DNA of 42,581 nucleotides, taken from the NCBI GenBank assembly GCA_018110785.1, contig JAGBHD010000013.1:1-42581 (forward strand), written 5' to 3'. The stretch is from Oscillospiraceae bacterium (GTDB lineage: Bacteria > Bacillota > Clostridia > Oscillospirales > JAGBHD01). The notes beneath the pieces are model-generated. The model ran no database searches and had not been told where the DNA came from. It saw only the letters and a list, made by a program, of their open reading frames with translations. Each line of letters opens with the position of its first letter. Position 1 is the first letter of the stretch. The translations under genes and the position numbers were made by a program. Positions 1 to 7,788 of the stretch are shown here, one piece after another.

Positions 1-1
1 A

Positions 2-124
2 ATGGGAATGCATTGCTTAGGTTGCCCCTCTGCAAGAGGAGAATCTATTGAGGACGCTTGCGCTGTTCACGGCGTTGACGCTGATGAATTAGTTGAAAAA
101 ATCAAAGCACATATTGCGAAATAG
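2..124 (+). CDS. DUF1858 domain protein, C-terminal fragment
   Basis: The reading frame is open from the window edge to TAG at 122-124. The peptide begins [15 protein letters not shown] and ends EKIKAHIAK. The [16 protein letters not shown] stretch, with its CxxC pair, and the following helix with [12 protein letters not shown] are typical of the C-terminal half of DUF1858, a domain of about 60-70 residues often found alone or next to redox and hybrid-cluster proteins. Its function is not established. The 5' part lies outside the window, so the true start cannot be given; the methionines seen here are probably internal. A strong hairpin terminator follows within 30 bases. Confidence 0.8.
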   Translation: MGMHCLGCPSARGESIEDACAVHGVDADELVEKIKAHIAK

Positions 125-150
125 CCTTAAAAGGCATTTCGAGGTAAAAT

Positions 151-193
151 AAAAAATACCACAGATTCATTTTTTGAATCTGTGGTATTTTTT
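151..193. terminator. Bidirectional intrinsic terminator
   Basis: Two 19-base arms (151-169 and 175-193) pair perfectly around a 5-base loop, with an A tract on the left and a T tract on the right. It serves the DUF1858 gene on the plus strand and, read the other way, the membrane protein gene that ends at 192. The two genes are convergent. Confidence 0.9.
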
Positions 194-785
194 ATTTTCT
201 TGTTCTCCAGCGGCAAGAGGAATAATCGCATTTGAAAGAATAAACCGTTTGGTCCCCCTCGAAACCGCAAATTCCGCCATGGCAATAAACGCAGACGCTG
301 TCATCAAATTTTTTATTAGCGGCTATCTCTTTTGCTTTTTCGAGCCTTTCTTTTTCCTTTTCAGCTTTTTCAGCCTTTATTTTTTCTTCATAGGCTTTCT
401 CATCATAGCCGCATTTTTTTAAAGCCTTATAGTAATCATACTTATCCTGAAGCTTTAGGTATTCAGATTTAACCTTTTCGAACTCGCTATCTCTTTTTTT
501 TCTGCCTTTTTTTTCATAGATACCGATACGAACCTGATTTACGATAAGATATATAGCCGCGGCGGCGGTTAAAGCGCCTAAGATGATATAGATAATAGCA
601 TCGGTTATACCATAAAGGCGAATAGCTACCATAGCCATAATTCCTATAAACAAAACGGCATAGGAGATATATCCTATAGCTCCTAATTTTTCTTCTCTGA
701 GGCCGCAAAGGTTTAGATATCTTCTTTTTAATTTATTATATTCTTTAAAAAAAATTTCAGCTTCGAGCTTTATATTATCAGCCAT
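192..785 (-). CDS. Membrane protein with coiled coil and C-terminal Cys cluster, unknown function
   Basis: I do not recognise a named family. The 197-residue protein has a short charged N-terminal helix, two adjacent hydrophobic segments (about residues 36-58 and 63-82), a long Lys/Glu-rich segment (about 92-158) likely to form a coiled coil, and a C-terminal Cys cluster: CVYC, then ICGFEG, then CDYSSCRW. The Cys pairs suggest a small zinc ribbon. The predicted layout is two membrane spans with the charged helix and zinc ribbon on one side, probably the cytoplasm. The ATG has a GGAGG site 8-9 bases upstream and a clear promoter at 820-848, so it is a single-gene unit ending in the shared terminator. 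Confidence 0.75.
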   Translation of the reverse strand: MADNIKLEAEIFFKEYNKLKRRYLNLCGLREEKLGAIGYISYAVLFIGIMAMVAIRLYGITDAIIYIILGALTAAAAIYLIVNQVRIGIYEKKGRKKRDSEFEKVKSEYLKLQDKYDYYKALKKCGYDEKAYEEKIKAEKAEKEKERLEKAKEIAANKKFDDSVCVYCHGGICGFEGDQTVYSFKCDYSSCRWRTRK

Positions 786-819
786 TTTTTCTCCTCCGAC
801 TGCAAAAATTCTATTTTAA

Positions 820-848
820 ATTATACTATTATGGAGAAGCATTGTCAA
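820..848 (-). promoter_or_regulatory. SigA promoter of the 192-785 gene
   Basis: On the minus strand, TTGACA (843-848) and TATAAT (820-825) are separated by 17 bases. It directs transcription of the membrane protein gene and abuts the terminator of khpA. Confidence 0.85.
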
Positions 849-888
849 GAAAAGTAAAAGCGGAGAAAGCATTTCGCTTTCTCCGCTT
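846..888 (-). terminator. Terminator of the ylxM-ffh-rpsP-khpA operon
   Basis: A 13-bp perfect stem (858-870 with 876-888, 5-base loop) lies just after the khpA stop. On the minus strand it is followed by a T-rich run. The operon therefore appears to end after khpA. Confidence 0.75.
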
Positions 889-899
889 AACCTTTTAAA

Positions 900-1139
900 T
901 TAATCAATTTCGACAAGGACAGACATATTGTTTTTTATAGCGGCGCTTCTTACAATGGAGCGCATAGCTTTCGCAATTCTGCCTTTTTTGCCGATAACTC
1001 TGCCCATATCCTCGCTCGCTACGTTTAAATGATAAACGATAACGCCGTTTTCATTGGGCTCGTCAGCAGTTACGTTAACTGCTTCTTTGTTATCAACAAG
1101 TCCTTCAGCCATTGCTTTAATAAGGCCGGTCATATCCAT
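900..1139 (-). CDS. khpA: KH-domain RNA-binding protein KhpA (YlqC)
   Basis: This 79-residue protein is almost entirely one KH domain, with the conserved GxxG loop seen as GRVIGKKGRIAKAMRSIV near residues 46-62. KhpA proteins bind RNA, usually with KhpB (EloR/Jag), and influence cell elongation and division in Firmicutes. Length and the position directly behind rpsP are as usual for the family. In many Firmicutes rimM, trmD and rplS follow; here a terminator follows instead, so those genes must lie elsewhere. The ATG at 1137-1139 has an AAAGGA site at somewhat long spacing; an in-frame ATG two codons later is possible. Confidence 0.93.
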   Translation of the reverse strand: MDMTGLIKAMAEGLVDNKEAVNVTADEPNENGVIVYHLNVASEDMGRVIGKKGRIAKAMRSIVRSAAIKNNMSVLVEID

Positions 1140-1169
1140 TTTGAAAGTGTCCTTTCGTTTGTTACAAGA

Positions 1170-1412
1170 TTAAAGTACTCCCTCTTTTTTAAGAAGAACT
1201 TTAACGGTATCAGTAGGCTGAGCACCGTTAGAGATCCAGTTTTTAGCTTTATCAGCATCAACCTTAACAACCGACGGATTAGCCATAGGATCGTAATAAC
1301 CGATTTCTTCAATAAATCTTCCGTCTCTCGGGAATCTTGAATCTGCTACAACGATTCTGTAGAAAGGGTTCTTCTTTGCACCCATTCTGCGAAGTCTGAT
1401 TTTAACTGCCAT
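1170..1412 (-). CDS. rpsP: 30S ribosomal protein S16
   Basis: The 80-residue protein starts [24 protein letters not shown], split here as [11 protein letters not shown] and [14 protein letters not shown], the canonical S16 N-terminus. S16 binds 16S rRNA and helps small-subunit assembly. An open frame extends five codons further upstream, but those codons cover the GGAGG ribosome site at 1421-1425, so the ATG at 1410-1412, 8 bases downstream of it, is the start. It lies between ffh and khpA, the usual Firmicutes order. Confidence 0.97.
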   Translation of the reverse strand: MAVKIRLRRMGAKKNPFYRIVVADSRFPRDGRFIEEIGYYDPMANPSVVKVDADKAKNWISNGAQPTDTVKVLLKKEGVL

Positions 1413-1466
1413 ATTTTTCACCTCCAAAGATATGAAATATTTATATAGTAAATTTGCTATGCAAAA

Positions 1467-2807
1467 TTACATACCGAACATTGATGGGTTAAATCTTCCC
1501 ATTTTGCCTTTTTTACCGTTCATCTGCTTAAACATTTTGCTCATCTGCTCATACTGCTTCAAAAGCCTGTTTACATCGGTTACGGTAGTTCCGCTGCCCG
1601 CCGCAATTCTTTTCTTGCGAGAGGGATTGATAATAGCGGGCTTTTCTCTTTCCTTTTTAGTCATAGAAAGGATAATAGCTTCGGTAACATAGAGCTGACG
1701 CTCATCAACCGCGTTTTCATCAATCTTTCCCGCACCGGGGAGCATTTTTATTAAATCTTTAACAGAGCCCATTTTCTTTATCTGTTGCATCTGAGAAAGC
1801 AGGTCGTTTAAATCGAATTTATTTTCTTTAAGTTTTTTTGAAAGGCGAAGAGCCTCTTTTTCATCAAAGTCCTTCTCCGCTTTTTCAATAAGGGTAAGCA
1901 TATCGCCCATTCCGAGAATTCTCGAAGCCATGCGGTCGGGGTGGAAAGGCTCGATATCGCCTATCTTTTCGCCTACACCCGCAAACTTAACGGGCTTATT
2001 GGTTACGCTTAAAACCGATAAAGCGGCGCCGCCGCGGGTATCGCCATCGAGCTTGGTTAAGATAACCGAATCGATCCCTAATGAGCTATCGAAAGAGGAA
2101 GCAACATTAACTGCATCCTGACCTGTCATAGCATCGAGAACTAAGATTATCTCATTGGGGCTAAGCTCTGCTTTGATGCGGCGAAGCTCGTTCATAAGCT
2201 CTTCGTCGATATGAAGACGACCTGCGGTATCTAAGATAACTATATCGTTGCCATAGTCCTTAGCGTGGCTCAGAGCGTGCTTCGCGATTTTAACAGGGTC
2301 TATAGCGCCCTCTTCGAAGACGGGAACTCCCGCTTTCGCACCTACTATTTTAAGCTGCTCGATTGCCGCGGGACGGTAAACATCACAAGCGACAAGCAGG
2401 GGACGATGGTTTCTATCTAAAAAGTATTTAGCGAGCTTGGCAGAATGGGTAGTTTTACCTGCGCCCTGAAGACCGCACATCATAATAACGGTCGGTCCTG
2501 AAGAGGAAAATCTGATTTTCGCATTTTCCGTTCCGCCCATTAAGGCTATAAGCTCTTCGTTAACAATCTTAATAACCTGCTGCGCGGGGGTAAGGCTTTC
2601 TAAAACATCGGCACCAAGACATTTCTCAGAAACGTTGGCAACGAAATTTTTTGCTACCTTATAGTTTACATCGGCCTCCAAAAGGGAAAGCTTTATTTCG
2701 CGCATAGAAGCCTTTATATCTGCTTCGGTTAGCCTTCCTTTGGATTTTAATCGCTTGAAGGCTGCAGAGAGCTTTTCGGATAAACTTTCAAATGCCAAAC
2801 TATACAA
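1467..2807 (-). CDS. ffh: Signal recognition particle GTPase Ffh
   Basis: This 446-residue protein has the normal SRP54 layout: an N-domain helical bundle (about 1-90), a GTPase G domain and a Met-rich M domain (about 300-446). Visible motifs are the P-loop GLQGAGKTTHSAKLA, DVYRPAA, DTAGRLHID and TKLDGDTRGG. The C-terminus is rich in Met and Gly (MSKMFKQMNGKKGKMGRFN), which binds SRP RNA and signal peptides. Ffh pairs with FtsY to deliver nascent membrane proteins. The first residues read MYSLAFESLSEKL rather than the more usual MAFESL. It follows ylxM by 7 bases. Confidence 0.97.
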   Translation of the reverse strand: MYSLAFESLSEKLSAAFKRLKSKGRLTEADIKASMREIKLSLLEADVNYKVAKNFVANVSEKCLGADVLESLTPAQQVIKIVNEELIALMGGTENAKIRFSSSGPTVIMMCGLQGAGKTTHSAKLAKYFLDRNHRPLLVACDVYRPAAIEQLKIVGAKAGVPVFEEGAIDPVKIAKHALSHAKDYGNDIVILDTAGRLHIDEELMNELRRIKAELSPNEIILVLDAMTGQDAVNVASSFDSSLGIDSVILTKLDGDTRGGAALSVLSVTNKPVKFAGVGEKIGDIEPFHPDRMASRILGMGDMLTLIEKAEKDFDEKEALRLSKKLKENKFDLNDLLSQMQQIKKMGSVKDLIKMLPGAGKIDENAVDERQLYVTEAIILSMTKKEREKPAIINPSRKKRIAAGSGTTVTDVNRLLKQYEQMSKMFKQMNGKKGKMGRFNPSMFGM

Positions 2808-2814
2808 CTCCGTT

Positions 2815-3183
2815 TCAGTCTTGTTTGAGAGAGCGCTCAGCGCATTCCTTTATCTCCGATGAAAGAGAAGAAATGTCTGCGGAATAGAAGTACTTGTTAT
2901 TGTATGATTCAATCTTTGAAGCAAGTTCGTAGATCTTTTTTAGTTCGTTGTCAAGAGAAGCGGTCTTTTCGCATAGACCGAGTTTTTCTTCAAGCTCTAA
3001 TAAAACGGCTTCGCCTCTTTTAATAGAATCGCGAACGCCCTGACGGGTTATATTTGCGCTTTCGCCGATTTCTGCCAAAGAAAGGTCTTCATTATAATAG
3101 AGATCGAGAACATCGCGCTGTTTCTCGGTTAGCATATTGCCATAAAAATCGAGAAGCAGGGAAATTTTAAGGTCCTTAGCCAA
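2815..3183 (-). CDS. ylxM: YlxM-family helix-turn-helix protein
   Basis: The 122-residue protein begins MAKDLKISLLLDFYGNML and has a sigma-70 region 4-like helix-turn-helix at about residues 19-62 (LTEKQRDVLDLYYNEDLSL, then IGESANITRQGVRDSIKRGE), followed by a coiled coil. YlxM/p13 proteins are encoded just upstream of ffh and are thought to assist the SRP pathway; in Streptococcus YlxM modulates SRP. The start is TTG (3181-3183), preceded by AAAGGAGG at 3192-3199. It is the first gene of the operon and has a strong promoter at 3237-3265. Confidence 0.93.
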   Translation of the reverse strand: MAKDLKISLLLDFYGNMLTEKQRDVLDLYYNEDLSLAEIGESANITRQGVRDSIKRGEAVLLELEEKLGLCEKTASLDNELKKIYELASKIESYNNKYFYSADISSLSSEIKECAERSLKQD

Positions 3184-3236
3184 CTTGCAAGCCTCCTTTC
3201 CGAATAAATGTAAAGCCGAAATACTTTACAATTCAC

Positions 3237-3265
3237 ATTATAATACAAAATGCTCTAAAAGTCAA
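3237..3265 (-). promoter_or_regulatory. SigA promoter of the ylxM-ffh operon
   Basis: On the minus strand, TTGACT (3260-3265) and TATAAT (3237-3242) lie 17 bases apart, upstream of the ylxM ribosome site. The -35 box almost touches the preceding terminator. Confidence 0.88.
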
Positions 3266-3268
3266 TAG

Positions 3269-3305
3269 AAAAAGCCACTTTTTTCTTCCAAAAAAGCAGC
3301 TTTTT
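3269..3305 (-). terminator. Terminator of the iscS-iscU-mnmA-queT operon
   Basis: Arms at 3269-3284 and 3290-3305 pair over 16 positions with two G-T wobbles and carry A/T tracts on both ends. On the minus strand it follows the stop of the 3329-3934 gene. Confidence 0.75.
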
Positions 3306-3328
3306 TTAATCTTTTTTTGTATAAAATT

Positions 3329-3934
3329 TTAATAAAATTCAACAGCTGTTATTAAGCTTCTGTTTTCGCTGTCATAAAGCTTTTCCAAGGGGGATTGATC
3401 CTTTTTATTATCGAAAAGTGCAGCGAAATGTTCGCGGTATAAGCTTTTATTTTCCAAAATTGTATAGAAAGCGTTGCAAAGAATCTTATCGCCCTCTTTT
3501 AAAGAGGAAACCGAGAAAATCTCCGAAAGAAGCGAGAACGGGATTTTAATTAAGAGGGAGAAATAGTCTCCCTGCTGGTCGCCTCCGCGGTTGATTTTTT
3601 CGACCGAGGGGGGGCATGTTATTTTCTTTTTTTCCTTAGTAGAAAACTCTATGTTTCCAAAGCCATCGGCAGAGATATAAAGGACATCGCTTTTGTTTGG
3701 AAAGCCTAAAGAAACTGAAAGCGCGCTTCCCGATAAAATCCCGCTTTCTCCCTTTTTAGGGACAGCCTCAAAGGGCTTGAAGCGGAAATAAAGTCCCTCA
3801 TTTTTAACAGAGAAGCAGCCGAGCTGACAAAGCGGGCGCCAAGCATCTGAAGCAAAGGGAAAGGAAATTAGTTTAAGCGCGGGGACAGTATCGTGCTCCG
3901 GCATTTCATCATATAAAAAAAGCTTTTCCCACAT
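3329..3934 (-). CDS. Hypothetical protein, possible CBM9-like fold
   Basis: This 201-residue protein has no signal peptide or membrane segment. Scattered features (an aromatic-rich first half, then YFSLLIKIPFSLLSEIF and LCNAFYTILENKSLYREHF) recall the carbohydrate-binding family 9-like domain found as a stand-alone protein in Clostridia, where an IPF-type strand is followed by an ANFYK-type strand and a His-Phe pair. The resemblance is weak and I could not test it. It lies 6 bases behind queT and probably shares its mRNA. It could equally be a lineage-specific protein. Confidence 0.7.
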   Translation of the reverse strand: MWEKLFLYDEMPEHDTVPALKLISFPFASDAWRPLCQLGCFSVKNEGLYFRFKPFEAVPKKGESGILSGSALSVSLGFPNKSDVLYISADGFGNIEFSTKEKKKITCPPSVEKINRGGDQQGDYFSLLIKIPFSLLSEIFSVSSLKEGDKILCNAFYTILENKSLYREHFAALFDNKKDQSPLEKLYDSENRSLITAVEFY

Positions 3935-3940
3935 AAAAGA

Positions 3941-4453
3941 TTACCTCTTTATAATTCTGCCTTTTAATAAAAATACCAATAGGTTTCCGAGAGTATAGCA
4001 TACTGCCGCTTCCCCTAAAGCGACGGCTCCTGCAAAGCTTAAGAAGGCAGCAAGGCTCCAAGGCATAGAAAGGAAGCTTAATTCACCGCCTATAAATACG
4101 GCATTAAAAATTACCGCAGGCAATGGGTACAAAAGAATTTTTAAAACGGTATTTTTTATTTTCGGCGCTAATTTCATAAGAATAAAACAAGAAATAAAGG
4201 TTGCGGCTGTTCCTACAACCGAATCTATAAAGCCTAAGGGATTAGCACCCATAGCGGCACCTAAAATATTTGATAGAAAGCAACCTACCGAAACTCCTAT
4301 TATCGACGGAGGATAAACCGCGGGCAAAAGGCAGAGCGCTTCACCTATGCGAAACTGAACTGCGCCGAAGCTGAAAACGGGGAAGCCTACCGTTAAAACG
4401 GTATAAACTGCCGCGATAAGGGCGTTAATAGTAAGACTGGTTGTTTTTTTCAA
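3941..4453 (-). CDS. queT: QueT-family queuosine precursor transporter
   Basis: This 170-residue hydrophobic protein has about five or six membrane segments and the QueT signature near the N-terminus: FGAVQFRIGEALCLLPAVY, then GCFLSNILGAAMGANPLGFID. QueT is the substrate-binding (S) component of an ECF-type importer of preQ1 or related queuosine precursors; the shared ECF energy-coupling genes are not in this window. The start is TTG at 4451-4453, 9 bases after AAAGGAG (4463-4469). That ribosome site forms the 3' end of a preQ1-I riboswitch, which supports the substrate assignment independently of protein similarity. Confidence 0.92.
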   Translation of the reverse strand: MKKTTSLTINALIAAVYTVLTVGFPVFSFGAVQFRIGEALCLLPAVYPPSIIGVSVGCFLSNILGAAMGANPLGFIDSVVGTAATFISCFILMKLAPKIKNTVLKILLYPLPAVIFNAVFIGGELSFLSMPWSLAAFLSFAGAVALGEAAVCYTLGNLLVFLLKGRIIKR

Positions 4454-4462
4454 TTTTAGGGA

Positions 4463-4501
4463 CTCCTTTGTTTTAATTTGTGTCAGGTTTCATCGACTGA
4501 C
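4463..4501 (-). promoter_or_regulatory. preQ1-I riboswitch controlling queT
   Basis: On the minus strand, GTCAG (4497-4501) and CTGAC (4482-4486) form a 5-bp P1 stem around a TCGATGAAAC loop, followed by the A-rich tail ACAAATTAAAAC and then AAAGGAG, the queT ribosome site. The loop and tail match the known class I preQ1 aptamer of Thermoanaerobacter almost base for base: TCG, the unpaired G, AACC at the 3' loop end, and a tail ending in AAAACAA-GG. As the tail and ribosome site overlap, preQ1 binding should hide the site and reduce translation of the transporter. Confidence 0.87.
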
Positions 4502-4505
4502 ATAT

Positions 4506-5537
4506 TTATATATTTTCGCTGATGAAGCCGCCGCCTATAACAATATCGCCGCTATAGAAAACGGCGGACTGCCCAGGGCAGCAGGCTCTTTGTGGCTCTT
4601 TAAATATAACCTCAGCGGTATCTCCCGAAAGCTTAATTTCAGCTTCTGAGGTTTTAGCAGAATAGCGGATTTTAACATTTGCTTTAAATTCGGTTTTTTC
4701 TATCGGGTGAGGGAGGAATACACCTTTTAGGCGAACGCCTGAGAAATATTCTTCGCCGCTGCGGCATAAGAAAACATTTCCCGATTCGCTGTCAATTTTT
4801 TTAACATAAATCGGCTCTGAATAGGATAGAGAAAGTCCCTTTCTCTGACCTACGGTATAGTGCATAATTCCCTTATGTTCTCCCAAAACCTCGCCTTTAG
4901 GGCCGATAAAGCAGCCCTTTTTAGATTTAGAGAAGTTTCTTTCTATAAAATCGGCATATGTTTCGTTTTCAATAAAGCATATTTCCTGACTATCGGGGTT
5001 TTCAGCCGACGGCAGATTTTCTTTTACCGCCGCATCTCTGACTACCGATTTGTCTTTAGTTTCCCCTAAAGGGAAGATAAGACGGTCGATAATCTCAGAG
5101 GGTAATCTATAAAGCATATAAGACTGGTCTTTTTTTATATTAGCGGCAACGCCTATATAGTTTTTTCCGTTTATATTCCGAATTGTTGCATAATGGCCTG
5201 TTGCTATTTTATCAAAGCCGTTTTTTACCGCAAAATCATAAAGCAGACGAAATTTCACTGCTGGATTGCAAACGATACAAGGGTTGGGCGTTCTGCCAGA
5301 GAGATATTCCTCGGCAAAGTTTTTAACAACGACCGATTCAAAAAGCTCTTCGGCATTAACAATATGAAGCGGAACAGATAAATGAGCCGCGGCTTTTTCT
5401 GCCGCTGACAGGGTTTTATCATGCAAAGCCGACATTTTTAAGCAGAGGGCTTCAACATTATGACCTTCGTTTTTCAAAAACGAAAGGGCAACCGAGGAAT
5501 CAACTCCGCCGCTTAATGCTAAAAGAACCTTACTCAT
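4506..5537 (-). CDS. mnmA: tRNA-uridine 2-sulfurtransferase MnmA
   Basis: MnmA thiolates U34 of tRNA(Glu), tRNA(Gln) and tRNA(Lys), using ATP and persulfide sulfur. The 343-residue length is normal. Visible motifs are the PP-loop LALSGGVDSSVAL at residues 5-17, the first catalytic Cys region NPCIVCN, the substrate loop TGHYATI, and the second catalytic Cys in DSQEICFIEN, followed by the C-terminal beta-barrel (VGQRKGLSLS and RACCPGQSAVFY). The ATG overlaps the end of iscU by 8 bases, so it is translationally coupled to the sulfur-donor genes. Confidence 0.96.
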   Translation of the reverse strand: MSKVLLALSGGVDSSVALSFLKNEGHNVEALCLKMSALHDKTLSAAEKAAAHLSVPLHIVNAEELFESVVVKNFAEEYLSGRTPNPCIVCNPAVKFRLLYDFAVKNGFDKIATGHYATIRNINGKNYIGVAANIKKDQSYMLYRLPSEIIDRLIFPLGETKDKSVVRDAAVKENLPSAENPDSQEICFIENETYADFIERNFSKSKKGCFIGPKGEVLGEHKGIMHYTVGQRKGLSLSYSEPIYVKKIDSESGNVFLCRSGEEYFSGVRLKGVFLPHPIEKTEFKANVKIRYSAKTSEAEIKLSGDTAEVIFKEPQRACCPGQSAVFYSGDIVIGGGFISENI

Positions 5538-5961
5538 GTTCGTGGCAAGCTTCGCAATCGCCTATTTCTCCAACGATGGGAGCAGGGTCGATACCCTGAT
5601 TTTTATAATAATCGCTGATTGCGGATTTTAAGGCTTGTTCTGCGAGAACAGAACAATGCACCTTTGCAGGGGGAAGACCGTCAAGCGCCTCGACAACTGC
5701 TTTATTAGTAATCTTCAGAGCCTCTTCAATAGATTTACCTTTTATCATTTCGGTTGCGATAGAGCTTGTTGCAATAGCGGCGCCGCAGCCGAAGGTTTTA
5801 AATTTAATATCGGTAATAATGCCGCCGTCAACCTTTAAATACATTTTCATTATATCGCCGCATTTAGCATTGCCAACCTCGCCGATGCCGTCAGCATTTT
5901 CGATTTCGCCGACATTTCTGGGGTTTGTAAAATGGTCAAGGACCTTATCGCTGTATAACAT
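5530..5961 (-). CDS. iscU: Iron-sulfur cluster scaffold IscU/NifU-like
   Basis: IscU-type scaffolds assemble [2Fe-2S] or [4Fe-4S] clusters with sulfur from IscS. The three cluster cysteines are visible in NAKCGDIMKMYLKV, FKTFGCGAAIATSS and KVHCSVLAEQA. The 143-residue protein starts MLYSDKVLDHFTNPRNVGEI, with a C-terminal extension containing CEACHEHE that is common in clostridial copies. The frame is open 11 codons upstream, but those cover the GAGGA site at 5971-5975, so the start is the ATG at 5959-5961. It is 5 bases from the iscS stop and overlaps mnmA. Confidence 0.95.
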   Translation of the reverse strand: MLYSDKVLDHFTNPRNVGEIENADGIGEVGNAKCGDIMKMYLKVDGGIITDIKFKTFGCGAAIATSSIATEMIKGKSIEEALKITNKAVVEALDGLPPAKVHCSVLAEQALKSAISDYYKNQGIDPAPIVGEIGDCEACHEHE

Positions 5962-5966
5962 AATTT

Positions 5967-7145
5967 TTACTCCTCGTTTTTGATTTTTTCCCAAACGGGC
6001 GACATAGCGCGCAGCTTGGAAATAACTTCTTTTGTTGCTTCGATTATATAATCGATATCCTCTTCGGTTATATCCTCAGAGAATGAATAACGAACGCTTC
6101 CGTGAGCTATTTCATGAGGAAGACCGATTGCCAGAAGAACATGGCTAGGGTCTAAAGAGCCCGATGTACAAGCTGAGCCTGAAGAAGCGGCTATACCTTT
6201 AAAATCGAGAGATAATAATATTGCCTCTCCCTCAACTCCCTCAAAGGAAACATTTAGGTTTCCCGAAACTCTGTTTTCCAAAGAGCCGTTTAAGCGGCAA
6301 CGGGGAATATCCTTTAAGCCCTCCCAAAGACGGTTTCGCATCTTTTTAAGATGGGCTTCTCTTTTTTCCATTTCGGAAATGCCAAGCTCTAATGCCTTAG
6401 CCGCGCCTACTATATATGCGGTATTCTCGGTTGAGGGACGGCGGGAATTTTCCTGACCGCCGCCATAGAGAAGGTTATTTATGCGAACGCCTTTTCTGAG
6501 ATAGAATATGCCAACGCCCTTAGGTCCATGAAACTTATGCGCAGAAAGCGATAGCATATCAACATTTAATTCTTTAACATTTATCGGAACATGGGTTACC
6601 GCCTGAACAGCGTCGGTATGGAAATAAACTCCCTTTTTGCGGCATATTTCGCCGATTTCTTTTATAGGCTGTATAGTTCCGATTTCATTATTTGCAAACA
6701 TTATGGAAACAATAGCGGTTTTATCGGTTATCGCATTTTCTATATCTGAAACAGAAACGAAGCCTTCGGAATTTACGGGAAGATAGGTCGCCGTAAACCC
6801 TTCTTTTTCGAGCGCTTTTACTGTATGAAGAACGGCATGGTGTTCAATAGCAGAGGTTATGATATGAGTTTTTCCCTTAGCTTTCAGCGCTTCTGCTGCG
6901 CCTCTTAATGCCCAGTTATCGCTTTCGGTACCCGAAGAGGTAAAGAAGATTTCGCGAGGCTCAGCGCCCAAAAGCTCTGCCACCTTTTCTCTCGCATCCT
7001 CTATAATGCGCTTACTCTTTCTGCCAATGGCATATATACTGCTTGGATTACCGTATTCCTCAGTTAAATATGGCATCATGGCATCTAAAACCGGTTTTGA
7101 TATTTTGGTTGTTGCCGCGTTATCGGCATATATAAACCTTTGCAT
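5967..7145 (-). CDS. iscS: Cysteine desulfurase IscS/NifS
   Basis: This PLP enzyme converts cysteine to alanine and a protein persulfide, the sulfur source for Fe-S clusters and MnmA. The 392-residue protein starts MQRFIYADNAATTKIS. It shows the PLP-binding Lys in SAHKFHGPKGVG, the TDAVQAV Asp/Gln region, and the persulfide-forming Cys loop SSGSACTSGSLDPSHVL. No iscR-type regulator precedes it; the promoter lies at 7196-7224. It leads an operon in which the desulfurase, scaffold and MnmA follow without gaps. Confidence 0.96.
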   Translation of the reverse strand: MQRFIYADNAATTKISKPVLDAMMPYLTEEYGNPSSIYAIGRKSKRIIEDAREKVAELLGAEPREIFFTSSGTESDNWALRGAAEALKAKGKTHIITSAIEHHAVLHTVKALEKEGFTATYLPVNSEGFVSVSDIENAITDKTAIVSIMFANNEIGTIQPIKEIGEICRKKGVYFHTDAVQAVTHVPINVKELNVDMLSLSAHKFHGPKGVGIFYLRKGVRINNLLYGGGQENSRRPSTENTAYIVGAAKALELGISEMEKREAHLKKMRNRLWEGLKDIPRCRLNGSLENRVSGNLNVSFEGVEGEAILLSLDFKGIAASSGSACTSGSLDPSHVLLAIGLPHEIAHGSVRYSFSEDITEEDIDYIIEATKEVISKLRAMSPVWEKIKNEE

Positions 7146-7195
7146 TTTTTACTCCTTTTATATAAAGACGAGAAAATATTTATAAACCACCCTTT

Positions 7196-7224
7196 ATTAT
7201 ACTATCCATTCTTTGTTTTTTCAA
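7196..7224 (-). promoter_or_regulatory. SigA promoter of the iscS operon
   Basis: On the minus strand, TTGAAA (7219-7224) and TATAAT (7196-7201) are 17 bases apart. It lies in the 83-base gap behind rnhA, so the isc operon has its own transcription start. Confidence 0.82.
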
Positions 7225-7228
7225 TGCT

Positions 7229-7666
7229 TTATTTAAATTTTTTGCTTTCTTCAACCGCCATTTTATCGCAGCGCTCGTTTTCAAGGTGGCCAGCGTGGCC
7301 CTTTATCCAAACGGTAGTTACTTTGTGTTTTTCCAAAAGAGAGAGAAGCTTTTTCCATAAATCAACATTTAAAACGGGCTTGCCGTCAGCCTTTTTCCAA
7401 CCCTTCTTTTGCCAAGAAAAAAGCCACCCTTTCTCCAAAGCGTCGGAAAAATATTTGCTGTCGGTTACAACGGTTACTTCACAGGGCTCCTTTAAAGCCT
7501 CAAGACCTGCTATAACAGCAGAAAGCTCCATTCTGTTATTTGTAGTTTCGGCTTCGCCGCCCGAGATTTCCTTTTCGGTTTCTTTATATCTCAGTATTGC
7601 GCCGAAACCGCCGGGACCGGGATTTCCGCTACAGGCACCATCGGTAAAAAGTTCAACCTTTTTCAT
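7229..7666 (-). CDS. rnhA: Ribonuclease HI
   Basis: The 145-residue protein starts [20 protein letters not shown] and has the catalytic acidic residues in [27 protein letters not shown] and [12 protein letters not shown], plus the C-terminal [14 protein letters not shown] with the assisting His and the last Asp. It cleaves RNA in RNA-DNA hybrids, removing R-loops and primers. Length is that of a minimal RNase HI without an extra hybrid-binding domain. The ATG has a CGGAG site 8 bases upstream. It is divergent from the nucleotidyltransferase gene. Confidence 0.96.
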   Translation of the reverse strand: MKKVELFTDGACSGNPGPGGFGAILRYKETEKEISGGEAETTNNRMELSAVIAGLEALKEPCEVTVVTDSKYFSDALEKGWLFSWQKKGWKKADGKPVLNVDLWKKLLSLLEKHKVTTVWIKGHAGHLENERCDKMAVEESKKFK

Positions 7667-7699
7667 TGAAATTCTCCGTTCAATTTTAATTCTCTTTAG

Positions 7700-7728
7700 A
7701 TTATATTATTTTTTCTCTTCAGAAACAA
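7700..7728 (-). promoter_or_regulatory. SigA promoter of rnhA
   Basis: On the minus strand, TTGTTT (7723-7728) and TATAAT (7700-7705) lie 17 bases apart, upstream of the rnhA ribosome site. Confidence 0.78.
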
Positions 7729-7788
7729 GTTGTTTTTTTAAGATAACGGGACAGAATAATAAAAAATTACTAAAAAGGGGATTTTTTG

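Noticed and set aside
900-1412. Loss of rimM-trmD-rplS as a sign of rearrangement
   Set aside because: The order after khpA varies widely in Clostridia, and the genes may be elsewhere; absence from this window is not informative.
1413-1427. Longer start of rpsP (five extra residues)
   Set aside because: The extra codons contain the GGAGG ribosome site of the true start, and the protein from 1412 begins exactly as S16 does.
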